Made by a program: the position numbers and the translations under genes. A stretch of 64,000 nt of DNA from Algoriphagus algorifonticola (GTDB lineage Bacteria; Bacteroidota; Bacteroidia; Cytophagales; Cyclobacteriaceae), in contig NZ_VLOG01000065.1 in NCBI RefSeq assembly GCF_007655305.1, positions 62,001 to 126,000 of the forward strand. Direction: 5' to 3'. Shown here piece by piece: positions 47,441-56,648 of the stretch (its first letter is position 1; every line of letters starts with the position of its first letter). Below the pieces are notes generated by a model. The model made no database searches, was not told the DNA's origin, and worked only from the letters and a program-made list of their open reading frames with translations.

Positions 47441-47537
47441 CAAACCGCTTCAAAATCAATCGCTTTGCTGTATTTAGCTCAATCACCGTAGCGGTGCTAT
47501 GCTTCATTCGCTAAATACTTGATTTTATTGCGGTTTG
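47441..47537. repeat. Long interrupted palindromic repeat
   Basis: CAAACCGC-nnn-AAAATCAA-...-GTATTTAGC (47441-47478) is mirrored by 47510-47537, whose reverse complement carries the same three blocks. Between the arms is a small hairpin CACCG-TAG-CGGTG (47484-47496). It resembles a dispersed palindromic element. Whether it recurs elsewhere in the genome cannot be judged here. No gene lies in the remaining 160 bases up to the ATPase. Confidence 0.65.
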
Positions 47538-47699
47538 ACCTCTCACTACAGATTCTAATGCATAATCCGGGTTTAATTTTTTTCATAAAGCATTACGTTT
47601 AAATAGTTAAAATATTTGTGATTTTAGTTTCAGAAAGCTTCATTGAAAATTAATTTTACAAGGAAGGATTTAGTGGAGAGGGAGTAAGCGGTGTTATTT

Positions 47700-48851
47700 T
47701 TATACGAATGAGTTTCCCAAAAACTCCCTCAATCCCAAGGCCATCACTTTTTCTGAAAGAGGAAAGCTATCCGAAATCCTACAGATAATCATACCGCTTT
47801 CAGCACCCGTATCTTCCATGCTGATCTGCATGCCTTTACTGAGCTTAGGCGAGAGGGTGTTTTTGATTTCGATAGCCGTTTTGACCACTCCATTTTTCAC
47901 CAAAAGCAAGTCGCATTCTGCGCCCTGATGGGTTCGGTAGAAGTAATATTCAAACTCATCCTTCAGCGTGGAGATGATCTGCTCAATCACAAAGCCCTCC
48001 CAACTCGGTCCGACCAATAATTGGTTGATCAGAGCATCCATACCTTCCACTCCAGCCAGGGAATGTAGCAATCCAGTATCCCGGATAAAAACCTTTGGAG
48101 ATTTGACCAGGCGCTTTTTAATATTTTGATGAAAAGGTGCCAGAATCCTAACCATAAACGAACCTTCAAGAAACTCCAAGTATCGGTTTACGGTAGGTCG
48201 TGTAATCCCTAGGGCCCTTGCGAAACTTTCTCCATTCCAGATTCCCCCCTGTGCATTGGCAAGCATCATCCAAAAGCGCTCAATCAGTCTCGGATCGGTA
48301 CTTAATCCGATTTGTGCCAGGTCACGTTCGAGATAGGTTTTGATGAAGTTTCGCCTCCAAAGCTGAGACTCTCGTTCATTTTTGGCAAAAAAAGACAAGG
48401 GAAATCCACCTCGAATCCAGAGTTTTTCCAACTCATCCGAATCAATCTCCCCAAGGTAAAATGGCGTCAGTTCCAAGTATCCAATTCGACCGGCCAAGGA
48501 ATCTGCACTTTTTCGGATCAGGTCCGGTGAAGCCGAACCCAACAAGATAAAACGTCCAGGTTCGCGTTGCTCATCGATTAAGCTTCGAAGCTCGGCAAAA
48601 AGCTCAGGCATAAGTTGGATCTCATCGAGAATGACCGTTTTATCCGCATGGGCTTTTAAGAAAAGCTCCGGATCGACCAGTTTTGCCCGATCAGAGGATT
48701 TTTCCAGATCGAGGTAGAGGCTGTCCTTTTCGAGTTTCAGGTTTTTGACCAAAGTTGTCTTTCCCACCTGTCGAGGACCCAATAGGCCTACAGCTGGGAA
48801 AATGGATAGATACTCCTGCAAAAGAGGGAGAATTTGACGATCTTTTACCAT
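47700..48851 (-). CDS. DUF4143-type AAA ATPase
   Basis: A 383-residue P-loop ATPase: Walker A 'GPRQVGKT' (25-32), Walker B 'KTVILDEIQLMP', sensor 'FILLGSASPDLI', a winged-helix-like middle (ALGITRPTVNRYLEFLEGSF) and a C-terminal DUF4143 domain with a nuclease-like core (GAECDLLLV, AIEIKNTLS). The family is common in Bacteroidota and its role is unclear. Its start codon lies within the left arm of a 45-bp palindrome that is repeated upstream, which suggests autoregulation by the winged-helix part. It is transcribed alone. Confidence 0.9.
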   Translation of the reverse strand: MVKDRQILPLLQEYLSIFPAVGLLGPRQVGKTTLVKNLKLEKDSLYLDLEKSSDRAKLVDPELFLKAHADKTVILDEIQLMPELFAELRSLIDEQREPGRFILLGSASPDLIRKSADSLAGRIGYLELTPFYLGEIDSDELEKLWIRGGFPLSFFAKNERESQLWRRNFIKTYLERDLAQIGLSTDPRLIERFWMMLANAQGGIWNGESFARALGITRPTVNRYLEFLEGSFMVRILAPFHQNIKKRLVKSPKVFIRDTGLLHSLAGVEGMDALINQLLVGPSWEGFVIEQIISTLKDEFEYYFYRTHQGAECDLLLVKNGVVKTAIEIKNTLSPKLSKGMQISMEDTGAESGMIICRISDSFPLSEKVMALGLREFLGNSFV

Positions 48852-48888
48852 GAAAATCGAAAGTTCAATTTACGGATTTCATGGTAAA
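48844..48888. promoter_or_regulatory. Palindromic operator-like repeat, copy 1 (contains ATPase start codon)
   Basis: Left arm TTTACCATGAAAATCG (48844-48859), 13-base spacer, right arm 48873-48888 nearly its reverse complement (two mismatches). The ATPase ATG is at 48851-48849 on the minus strand, inside the left arm. Confidence 0.7.
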
Positions 48889-48919
48889 AATAGAATTAAT
48901 TAATCAGATTTACAAATTA

Positions 48920-48964
48920 TTTACCATGAAAATCGAAAGTATATTTTACGATTTTCATGGTAAA
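48920..48964. promoter_or_regulatory. Palindromic operator-like repeat, copy 2 (perfect arms)
   Basis: The 16-base arms 48920-48935 and 48949-48964 are perfect reverse complements around a 13-base spacer. The left arm is identical to that of copy 1; the copies are 76 bases apart. Confidence 0.75.
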
Positions 48965-49056
48965 TAAATATTTGGACAGTTTTCTAAATAGCTTTTTTTG
49001 CGCTTTTCCATTGCTGGTTTTATCTCTTTGGCTTTAAGTTTTAAATTCGGCATTCA

Positions 49057-51603
49057 ATGAAATTTTCTCTTATGCAAAAACGACTACTCTTCACTCTTTT
49101 CAGCTTGGTATGCTGGACTTTCGCGCAAGCGCAGATCCAAACACCAGAGCAGTTTCTAGGCTACAAGCCCGGTGACCGATTTACTCCCCATCACCGCATG
49201 GTAGACTACTTCGAACACGTTGCCGCTAATAATCCCAATGTCAAACTCATCCAATACGGGGAAACCAACGAAAAGCGTCCGCTGATCATGGCAATCCTTT
49301 CAAGCCCTGAAAACATGGCTAATCTGGAACAAATACGGACCGACAACCTTAAAAGAGCCGGGTTGATGGAAGGAACTCCCTCTACAGCTATCCCAATTAA
49401 TTGGATGTCTTTCAATGTGCATGGAAATGAATCTGTGGGTATGGAAGCAGCTATTTCAGCTTTTCATACACTCGCTAATCCTACTAATGCAAAATCCCAG
49501 GAATGGCTGAAAAATCAGGTTATCATCATTGACCCGGCTATTAATCCAGATGGTCGAGATCGCTATGCGATGTGGTACAACCAAAAAATGAATACCATCC
49601 TGCAGCCAGATTTACAATCCATGGAGCACAGCGAACCTTGGCCGGGAGGTAGAGCAAATCATTATCTTTTTGACCTCAACAGAGACTGGGCATGGCAGGT
49701 GCAGGTCGAGTCTCAGGCAAGACTGAAAATGTATCAGCAGTGGATGCCGCATTTGCATTTGGACTTTCATGAGCAAGGCATTAATAATCCATTCTACATG
49801 GCTCCTGCCGCTGAACCACTGCATGAGCAGCTGACTGCTTGGCAGCATGAGTTCCAGGATATTTTTGGAAGAAATACCGCCAAGTATTTCGATGATATGG
49901 GTAGATTTTATTTTACCAAAGAGCGATTTGATTTACTCTATCCTTCTTATGGTGATTCTTACCCGATGTTTAACGGAGCAATCGGAATGACCATAGAGCA
50001 AGGTGGAGGAGGTCAGGCTGGCCGAGGTGGTTTCAATGCCGTAGGAGATACAGTAACGCTGAGTTACAGAATCGAAGGACACTATACCGCTGCCATGTCA
50101 GCCGCAGAAGTAACCAGCCAGAATGCTTCAAAACTTCTGGAGCAGTTTGAGAAGTTTTACAAAGAGAACTCAACTAACCCGAAGGGTAAATACAAAAGCT
50201 TTGTCATCAAAGGAGAAAGCAACCCTGCACAAATTGCCAAGTTATTGGAGCTATTGGATAAAAATGGAATCCAGTATGGAAAGGCGGGAAGTAAATCAGG
50301 TTTGAGAGGTTTTGAATATCAAAGCGGAAAAAGTGCAGCTTTCAGCACCTCTGAAAAGGACATTGTAATCTCAGCTTATCAGCCAAAATCTGTTTTGGCA
50401 CAGGTCTTTTTTGAGCCAAATCCTCAATTGAACGATAGCATCACTTACGATATTACTTCATGGGCTTTACCTTATGCCTATAATTTGAAAGCCTACGCTT
50501 TAGAAAGCAGACTAGACCCAGCCGGAGCTTATGAGAAAGTAGATTTTGTAGCAAATGTCCCAGGAAAAACCCCTGTAGCTTATATTGCTAAATGGGAAGG
50601 AACAAGAGATGCAGCTTTTCTTGCAGCACTTTTAAGAGAAGGCATACGAGTAAAATATCCTGAATTCCCTTTCAAAACAGAAGGAAAAAGCTTCCCAGCC
50701 GGCACTCTGCTAATCACCAAAGGAGGTAATGAATATGTCGCTGACTTCGATAAAAAAGTTACAGGAATTGCCAATCAATTTGGTATCTCCCTTGAAACAA
50801 CCATGACTGGTTACATGGAAGAAGGCAAAGACTTTGGCTCACCTAATATCCGGATTATCCAGGCCCCAAAAGTTGCATTGGTAGGAGGAGCTGGGACTTC
50901 TTCTCTGAACTACGGTGAGCTTTGGCATTTCTTCGAAAAGGACTTGAACTATCCACTTTCAAACTTGGAATTGGACAACATGGCCCGATATGACCTAAGC
51001 AAATACGATGTGATCATTCTCCCATCCATGTGGGGCGGAGGACTGAATAAAGCAGCTCAGGATAAACTTATGGAATGGATACGCGCAGGTGGAAAAATCC
51101 TTGCGATAGATGGCGCTGTGAACCTATTTGCAAACAAGGAAGGTTTTTCTCTGAAAACTTTCGATACCGATGAGGAGAAAAAAGCTGCCGAAAAAACAGC
51201 TGACACCCTGGCTAGAAAAGAACGCTTAGAGCCTTATCAGGAGGGAGAACGTTTGGCAATCTCAGGCGGAGCTGCAGGAGCAATTTACCAAGTTGATATG
51301 GATGTTACACATCCCCTTGGCTTTGGAACTCAGGGCAAGTATTACGCTTTGAAAAACAACTCCAATAAATTTGCCTACTTACTCGACGGAGTCAATGCAG
51401 GAAAAATCAGCTCCAATGATTCCTACAGAACCGGATACATAGGTTATAAAATCAAATCTTCCATGGGGGGATCCTTAGCCATCGGTTCCGAACGAATGGG
51501 ACGTGGAGAAATTGTCTATTTCGTGGATAATCCGATTTTCCGTGGTTTCTGGGAATCCGGAAAATTGGTGCTGAGCAATGCGATTTTCCTGGTTGGACAG
51601 TAG
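49057..51603 (+). CDS. M14 zinc carboxypeptidase-like protein with GATase1-like C-domain
   Basis: An 848-residue exported peptidase (signal to AQAQ). The zinc site is intact: His122-Gly-Asn-Glu125 (VHGNES) and His238 (LDFHEQG), with the catalytic Glu314 in 'MTIEQGGG'. 'DLNRDWAW' supplies the substrate-binding Asn/Arg. From about 605 a class I glutamine-amidotransferase-like domain follows (KVALVGGAGTSSLNYGEL; DVIILPSMWGGGL; GGKILAIDGAV), without an obvious catalytic Cys. This domain combination is common in Bacteroidota exported M14 proteins. It is monocistronic, followed by a terminator. Confidence 0.92.
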   Translation: MKFSLMQKRLLFTLFSLVCWTFAQAQIQTPEQFLGYKPGDRFTPHHRMVDYFEHVAANNPNVKLIQYGETNEKRPLIMAILSSPENMANLEQIRTDNLKRAGLMEGTPSTAIPINWMSFNVHGNESVGMEAAISAFHTLANPTNAKSQEWLKNQVIIIDPAINPDGRDRYAMWYNQKMNTILQPDLQSMEHSEPWPGGRANHYLFDLNRDWAWQVQVESQARLKMYQQWMPHLHLDFHEQGINNPFYMAPAAEPLHEQLTAWQHEFQDIFGRNTAKYFDDMGRFYFTKERFDLLYPSYGDSYPMFNGAIGMTIEQGGGGQAGRGGFNAVGDTVTLSYRIEGHYTAAMSAAEVTSQNASKLLEQFEKFYKENSTNPKGKYKSFVIKGESNPAQIAKLLELLDKNGIQYGKAGSKSGLRGFEYQSGKSAAFSTSEKDIVISAYQPKSVLAQVFFEPNPQLNDSITYDITSWALPYAYNLKAYALESRLDPAGAYEKVDFVANVPGKTPVAYIAKWEGTRDAAFLAALLREGIRVKYPEFPFKTEGKSFPAGTLLITKGGNEYVADFDKKVTGIANQFGISLETTMTGYMEEGKDFGSPNIRIIQAPKVALVGGAGTSSLNYGELWHFFEKDLNYPLSNLELDNMARYDLSKYDVIILPSMWGGGLNKAAQDKLMEWIRAGGKILAIDGAVNLFANKEGFSLKTFDTDEEKKAAEKTADTLARKERLEPYQEGERLAISGGAAGAIYQVDMDVTHPLGFGTQGKYYALKNNSNKFAYLLDGVNAGKISSNDSYRTGYIGYKIKSSMGGSLAIGSERMGRGEIVYFVDNPIFRGFWESGKLVLSNAIFLVGQ

Positions 51604-51661
51604 GGAAAGGATGAAATATGAATTCTGAAGGCTGAAATCAATAGCTGAAAGCCGGTTTTTT

Positions 51662-51696
51662 AAAGCCGACTCCTGAAAATGGGGTCGGCTTTTTTA
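51662..51696 (+). terminator. Rho-independent terminator
   Basis: AAAGCCGAC (51662-51670) pairs with GTCGGCTTT (51684-51692), followed by T. The rest of the 336-base gap (51604-51939) holds no recognisable gene. Confidence 0.82.
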
Positions 51697-51939
51697 GTAA
51701 AGAGGAAATGAATTGAGAGCCAAAAATTAACTCGTGCATTTTTCACTCAATAGTGCATATTGATATGTGCATAAAAGGCTACTTTTTTTAATAAAAAGAT
51801 GGATGAATTTAATTATCGAAACTCCATATTAAAAATAGAACTTGATTCATAGGCATTATAATTTTTCTATTATACTCTGATTCTCAATTTCTTTTTCTAT
51901 TTTGTCATATTGAAACAATAATCCAAAACTCCCTCACCT

Positions 51940-53598
51940 ATGAAAACCAACAGAAGAGATTTTTTTAAGAAAGTTGGCGCCGGAACACTTGCAGCTTCCA
52001 TCCCATTCGCTTCACAAGCACATGCACTTTCCTCCGCCCCGAAAGCAGCTTCGGATGATCAGGTTCTCCAAATTGGAGATAATATAGCAATCGCCAATAC
52101 CGACTCAGGAAAAGTAAGAGGCTATATCCTGAATGGCATATTTACCTACTTGGGGATTCCCTATGGAGCAGACACTGCTGGGAAAAATCGATTTATGGCT
52201 CCCAAAAAACCTGAACCCTGGACTGATGTCAAACCCACTATTTGGTGGGGAAACACCGCTCCTCAGATTATGGATAATCGCTATGCAAATGTCCACTACT
52301 CTTTTGCGGATCATTGGAACTATGACGATCTCAGCGAAGACTGTTTGCGCCTAAATGTTTGGTCCAATGGAATCGCTGATGGGAAAAAGCGCCCAGTGAT
52401 GGTTTGGCTTCACGGAGGTGGATTTACCAATGGAAATGGAATTGAGCAGGATGGCTACCATGGGGAAAATATTGCCAAAAACGGAGATATCGTCTTCGTA
52501 TCCATTAATCACCGGTTGGGACCAATTGGCTTCACAGATTTATCCGCTGTAGGAGGCGATAAATATAAAGACTCAGGAAATGTTGGCATGTTGGATATCA
52601 TTGCGGCTTTGAACTGGGTGAAAACCAATATTTCCAATTTTGGAGGAGATCCTGGAAATGTCACCATCATGGGGCAATCCGGAGGAGGTGCGAAAGTCAC
52701 CTGCACCATGGCCATGCCTGCTTCCGAAGGTATGGTACATAAAGGCGTTGCGCTCAGTGGCAGCATGCTTCAAGCCAATGACAAAGAATATGCACAGACA
52801 TTGGGTCGCTATGTCATGGAGGAGGCAAAACTAACGCCTGCTACGCTGGATCAAATTCAGGAAATCTCGTGGAGAGAGTATTTAGATGTCGCAAATCGTG
52901 CTTTAGTTCGAATGCGGAAAGATAACCCTCAGCCCGGCTTTCGAGGTGGTTTCGGTCCTGTTGCTGATGGAGTACATATTCCGAAAGGTGAGTTCTTTTC
53001 AGAAACTTCAGGCCATGCAGCCAACATGCCCTTGATGGTTTGTACCACATTCCATGAATGGAACCCAACCCGAACCAATGCCGAACTGGAAAAAATAGAT
53101 AAAGCCGGGGTAGTGGAGCAGCTAAAAGGTAGATTTGGTGAACAATCTGATGCTATTTATGCTGCTTATGCAAAGGACTTTCCAAATGCATCTCCGGCAG
53201 ATCTTTGGGCCATGATCCTATCCAACCGCCAAGGTGCTATCAATACCTCCACAGCAAAAGCCTCCCAATCTGCACCGGTTTATTTAGCCTGGTTTGGTTG
53301 GGAACCCAATCTCTACGATGGCCGCATGAAAGCATTTCACTGCATAGATATCTGTTTCTGGTACCAGAATACTGATCGCATGTATACCCATACTGGAGGA
53401 GGAGCCAGACCAAGAGCCTTGTCTGATAAGATGTCTTCTGCTTTGCTAGCCTTTATGAAAACAGGGAATCCGAATGGAGGAGGCCTTCCTACTTGGCCAG
53501 CATATCAAGCTGCAAATGGAGAAACCATGATTCTTGATGATATCTGTCAAGTGAAAAATAAGCCGGATGCCAATGGATTAGCAGCTTTGATGGCTTAA
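51940..53598 (+). CDS. Type-B carboxylesterase with Tat signal
   Basis: A 552-residue alpha/beta hydrolase of the carboxylesterase/lipase B family. The N-terminus carries a twin-arginine signal (KTNRRDFFKKVGAGTLA), so it is exported folded. The oxyanion hole is 'WLHGGGFTNGNG', the nucleophile is Ser247 in 'GQSGGGAKV', and the catalytic His is likely in 'KAFHCIDICFW'. The length fits the family. The natural ester substrate is unknown. The stop is one base from the stop of the convergent YceI gene. Confidence 0.9.
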   Translation: MKTNRRDFFKKVGAGTLAASIPFASQAHALSSAPKAASDDQVLQIGDNIAIANTDSGKVRGYILNGIFTYLGIPYGADTAGKNRFMAPKKPEPWTDVKPTIWWGNTAPQIMDNRYANVHYSFADHWNYDDLSEDCLRLNVWSNGIADGKKRPVMVWLHGGGFTNGNGIEQDGYHGENIAKNGDIVFVSINHRLGPIGFTDLSAVGGDKYKDSGNVGMLDIIAALNWVKTNISNFGGDPGNVTIMGQSGGGAKVTCTMAMPASEGMVHKGVALSGSMLQANDKEYAQTLGRYVMEEAKLTPATLDQIQEISWREYLDVANRALVRMRKDNPQPGFRGGFGPVADGVHIPKGEFFSETSGHAANMPLMVCTTFHEWNPTRTNAELEKIDKAGVVEQLKGRFGEQSDAIYAAYAKDFPNASPADLWAMILSNRQGAINTSTAKASQSAPVYLAWFGWEPNLYDGRMKAFHCIDICFWYQNTDRMYTHTGGGARPRALSDKMSSALLAFMKTGNPNGGGLPTWPAYQAANGETMILDDICQVKNKPDANGLAALMA

Positions 53599-53599
53599 C

Positions 53600-54193
53600 T
53601 CAAATTTGTTCGAGAACAAGTCCAAATCGAACTTGAATTTCATTATGGACTTTTACTGTACCAAAAAACTTAACTGGAGGATCAATTGAGAAATCTGAAA
53701 AAGTAACTGTTTGCTTTCCGCTGAGCGTAGTTTTTCCATTTTGCTTGATTTGCAATTGACAGGAAATCGGAAATCTTCTACACACACCTGCAAGAGTAAT
53801 TTCAACATTCCCCTTGAGACTTTCAGAGGGGGTGTTGGGATTGGTTCGGACAAGATCTAAAAACCTTACTCTTATTTCAGGATGTTCTTCAGCTCTGACA
53901 GTTTCATGGAAATCTCTGGTCATCAACTTGTTGTAGCAATTGAAATTCGTTGAATTCAACACAATTTCTCCAGACCAGTGAGCAATGTGCTTTTCAGGTG
54001 AGAGCGTTTCAATTAATATATCATTCCCCTGATAGCCCAAAGCTGCGCATTCGAATTGATTGACATTGGTTTTACCTAAAATTTCAACCACACTTTCCTT
54101 AGATACCTTCCAATGAGTGATATCTTCTTTTTCTTTTAGGCTGAAGCCAAAAGAAATAAATAAAATAAGAAGGGAAGTGACTATCTTTTCCAT
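53600..54193 (-). CDS. YceI-family lipid-binding-like protein
   Basis: A 197-residue periplasmic protein with a signal peptide (MEKIVTSLLILFISFGFS). The lipocalin-like YceI barrel strands can be read: 'VNQFECAALGYQG', 'GEIVLNSTNFNCYNKLM', 'RDFHETVRAEEHPEIRVRF' and 'QTVTFSDFSIDPP'. Family members bind isoprenoid or other amphiphiles; no enzymatic residues are known. It is the last gene of a YceI-porin-YceI cluster and is separated from the porin by a terminator-like hairpin. Confidence 0.85.
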   Translation of the reverse strand: MEKIVTSLLILFISFGFSLKEKEDITHWKVSKESVVEILGKTNVNQFECAALGYQGNDILIETLSPEKHIAHWSGEIVLNSTNFNCYNKLMTRDFHETVRAEEHPEIRVRFLDLVRTNPNTPSESLKGNVEITLAGVCRRFPISCQLQIKQNGKTTLSGKQTVTFSDFSIDPPVKFFGTVKVHNEIQVRFGLVLEQI

Positions 54194-54208
54194 GACTGTA
54201 AAACTTTA

Positions 54209-54236
54209 AAATCGGCCCCGTTTCCAGGGCCGATTT
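54209..54236 (-). terminator. Intercistronic hairpin/terminator
   Basis: AAATCGGCCC (54209-54218) pairs with GGGCCGATTT (54227-54236). On the minus strand the stem is followed by TTTTAAAGTTTT. It may reduce expression of the distal YceI gene. Confidence 0.65.
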
Positions 54237-54255
54237 GGGTGATCTAGTTTCTGGA

Positions 54256-55527
54256 TTAGAAACTAATCGCAGCTTCCATGTTCACACCTTTGAAGCGACC
54301 TTCAAAGTATTTGCTATCCGGAGCAAAACCGTCCTTATACTCTTGATTTACATATTCTAATTTTAGAAGCACATTCTTAGTCATAAACCAACCTCCACCT
54401 AAATTCAATCTTGTAATCTTGGTATCAGGAGCAGTGCTATTTGCATTACCATTCACTGAGTTCCATCTGAGTCCTAGGTAAAACTGCTCGGTGGTGCCAA
54501 ATCTGTAGAGTGTTTCTGCAGCTACTTGAGTGAATTGACCATCTCCTTGGTCTGGAGAGTTGTTAACCACTTCATAGATCCCGAAGAACTCCAAGCCTCT
54601 ATATTTGATGAAAGGGTTGAACTGCATCGCGGTCATTTGCTTGAATCTTGGATTAAATCTTCCCTCGAAATCGCTTGCATTTCCCTCTAAGGCCTGCATC
54701 ACTCCGTAGTATCTAGAACCGGCTCTGTCTCCTCCGTACAACCAAGTACCTGTGGTAGTACCATTATTCAAGTACCAAGAACCTGTTAATCTTAGTCGTA
54801 AATCATCACTCAATTGCTTATCAAAACCCAATTTTCCGTAGAAAGAAGCCTTATTGTCAGAGTTATCATTGACAATCACATTTTGATTGAGTTTACCATT
54901 GGAAAGTCCAACTACCCCGATAAACCCATTATTTTGAATGGTTATTTCTCCGAATGCCTCAGTAGAAAATGAGTCCATTATATAGTTGCCTATGAAAGGA
55001 TTGTAAATCACTCGCGCATTATCAGATCTTCTAAAGTGAGCATCCCCATAGTTGAATTCATCCAAACCAACAGTAATGGTCGCGATATTCATAAAGCCTT
55101 CCATAAAACCAGGTCTGATAAAGTCCAGCCTATCGATTTGAAGGTGACCACCTTTTACCCAAGCCTCGTTATGGTGCTTAGAAGAAAGATAAGTTCTTAA
55201 ATGCAATCTCATACCATCAGCTAATTGTGTGTTGATGTTAAGGTTAGCAGAAGGAAGATTGAAATTGGAACCTAACTCCACCAAGTTATTGAGATTGTTG
55301 TAGTTATTAATGGTCTGGAATTGGAGTGCAAAATCACCTCCAACGAATACTCTTACCTTATCAAAGGTACCTTTCGCTTCTTTCGGAGTTTCAAATACAT
55401 TTAGACCTTCTTTATCATTGGATCTAAAATATTGTAACTCGGTTTTTTCTTGTGCATTTGTTGCCAAAGGGCTCAGCGCCATGAGAATTATCGCCAATGT
55501 GCCAAACCAGGTTAATTGCTTTTTCAT
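54256..55527 (-). CDS. Outer-membrane beta-barrel (porin-like) protein
   Basis: A 423-residue exported protein (signal to ATNAQ). The body is rich in alternating amphipathic strands with Gly/Asn turns, and it ends in an aromatic residue (EAAISF), as expected for a BamA-assembled barrel. A motif near residue 130 (KHHNEAWVKGGHLQIDRL) and 'GDAHFRRSDNA' are the most distinctive parts. The first ATG is at 55527; a TTG six bases earlier is not needed. The substrate is unknown. It lies between two YceI paralogues, so it may move or bind an amphiphilic compound together with them. Confidence 0.8.
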   Translation of the reverse strand: MKKQLTWFGTLAIILMALSPLATNAQEKTELQYFRSNDKEGLNVFETPKEAKGTFDKVRVFVGGDFALQFQTINNYNNLNNLVELGSNFNLPSANLNINTQLADGMRLHLRTYLSSKHHNEAWVKGGHLQIDRLDFIRPGFMEGFMNIATITVGLDEFNYGDAHFRRSDNARVIYNPFIGNYIMDSFSTEAFGEITIQNNGFIGVVGLSNGKLNQNVIVNDNSDNKASFYGKLGFDKQLSDDLRLRLTGSWYLNNGTTTGTWLYGGDRAGSRYYGVMQALEGNASDFEGRFNPRFKQMTAMQFNPFIKYRGLEFFGIYEVVNNSPDQGDGQFTQVAAETLYRFGTTEQFYLGLRWNSVNGNANSTAPDTKITRLNLGGGWFMTKNVLLKLEYVNQEYKDGFAPDSKYFEGRFKGVNMEAAISF

Positions 55528-55545
55528 AATCAATTGAGATAAGGG

Positions 55546-56127
55546 TTAATTTTTTTGTTCGTAAATCGCTTTGTAAGAAATCTGTAAATCGTTACCGGTT
55601 TTGATGGTGTTGAATACAGCAGTCGGTGGACTAAGTTTGAATTGAGTAAAGGTGATCGGAAGATTACCGGAGAAAAGGACAGAATTTCCATTTACCTGGT
55701 AATTGACCTTCATTTTTACAGTTTGACTGACTCCTGCTATACTGAGTTTTCCGGTGGCCATCAGGTATTTGCTCTGAATTTCGTCCAGACTGATTAATTG
55801 AAAATCAACTGACTGAAACTGCTCTGCTTTAAGAGCTTCATAAGCATTTTTATCCATGGAGCTCTTTCCGCTTTTCAGGGATTTCACAGGAACTTTTATC
55901 GTCAAACTTTGAATTCCTTCCAGCTTTCCACTCAATAGATTTATGGATGCCTGGCCTTGTAAAGGACCTTCGGTTACCATATCCCAATCATGAATTGTCG
56001 AAGTGCCGGAAACTTTTACCTCTGCTGAATTTTTGATTGTAAACAACTGTTGCTGAGCGTATCCAACTTGTATTTGGAGTACTCCCAAGATCAGCGTCAA
56101 CAGTATGTATTTTGTAAGCCTTTCCAT
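55546..56127 (-). CDS. YceI-family protein, second copy
   Basis: A 193-residue exported YceI protein (signal to GYAQ). Family strands are clear: 'KVSGTSTIHDWDMV', 'SLTIKVPVKSLKSGKSSMD', 'NAYEALKAEQF', 'ATGKLSIAGVSQTVKM' and 'ITFTQFKLSPPTAVF'. It is the first gene of the cluster, 18 bases upstream of the porin. It differs clearly from the other YceI gene in sequence and has no fused membrane domain. Confidence 0.9.
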   Translation of the reverse strand: MERLTKYILLTLILGVLQIQVGYAQQQLFTIKNSAEVKVSGTSTIHDWDMVTEGPLQGQASINLLSGKLEGIQSLTIKVPVKSLKSGKSSMDKNAYEALKAEQFQSVDFQLISLDEIQSKYLMATGKLSIAGVSQTVKMKVNYQVNGNSVLFSGNLPITFTQFKLSPPTAVFNTIKTGNDLQISYKAIYEQKN

Positions 56128-56648
56128 CGCATTAAAGGGTTAGTGAACTTGTTTGTTGATCCAAAAGTAGGTTCAGCGATTGGATTAAAACTTGACGAGA
56201 ATTGGCTAAAAGGATGACTTTTATCAGCTTTTAAAGAATCTACAATAAAATAGCTAAGTTATTCTTTATACTGTTTGGAATGTATTTTGTATCTATTACG
56301 GTATTTTATTTTAAAAAAAATCAGCAAGACAGTATTTATATCTTACTTCAATGATTTCGCCTCTTAATAATTTCGTGGACTCAGCTAAAAGTTTTTTGGC
56401 TTTAGAATGATGAAAATAATATCGGCTTTCAATTAAGAGCAAACCAGCTTCTCGGTTAAAATCAAGGAAATGATCAGAGAATCTTGCATTACATAACAAC
56501 TATGCCCATGATAATCCACTTGATTTTTTAATATCACCTTCAAGCTCGATTTCAACCGGTTGCATTAAATTTTCCTGATACATTCCTCAAAATTCTGCTT
56601 AAAAGCGATTTCTTTTCCCATAAATTAGGCGCTCTTATTCAGACAACT
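56128..56648. other. Intergenic region, no convincing gene
   Basis: 521 AT-rich bases between divergent genes. A 62-codon minus-strand frame (56311-56499) has a plausible composition but no family match and no supporting signals. Promoters for both neighbours should lie here; none is convincing. Confidence 0.45.

Noticed and set aside
48844..48964. Two 45-bp repeats with a 31-bp spacer as a minimal CRISPR array
   Set aside because: The repeats are fully palindromic, only two copies exist, one contains a start codon, and no cas genes are present; an operator is more likely.
56311..56499. 62-codon minus-strand frame between yceI and the phosphorylase-like gene
   Set aside because: No family, signal peptide or terminator supports it.
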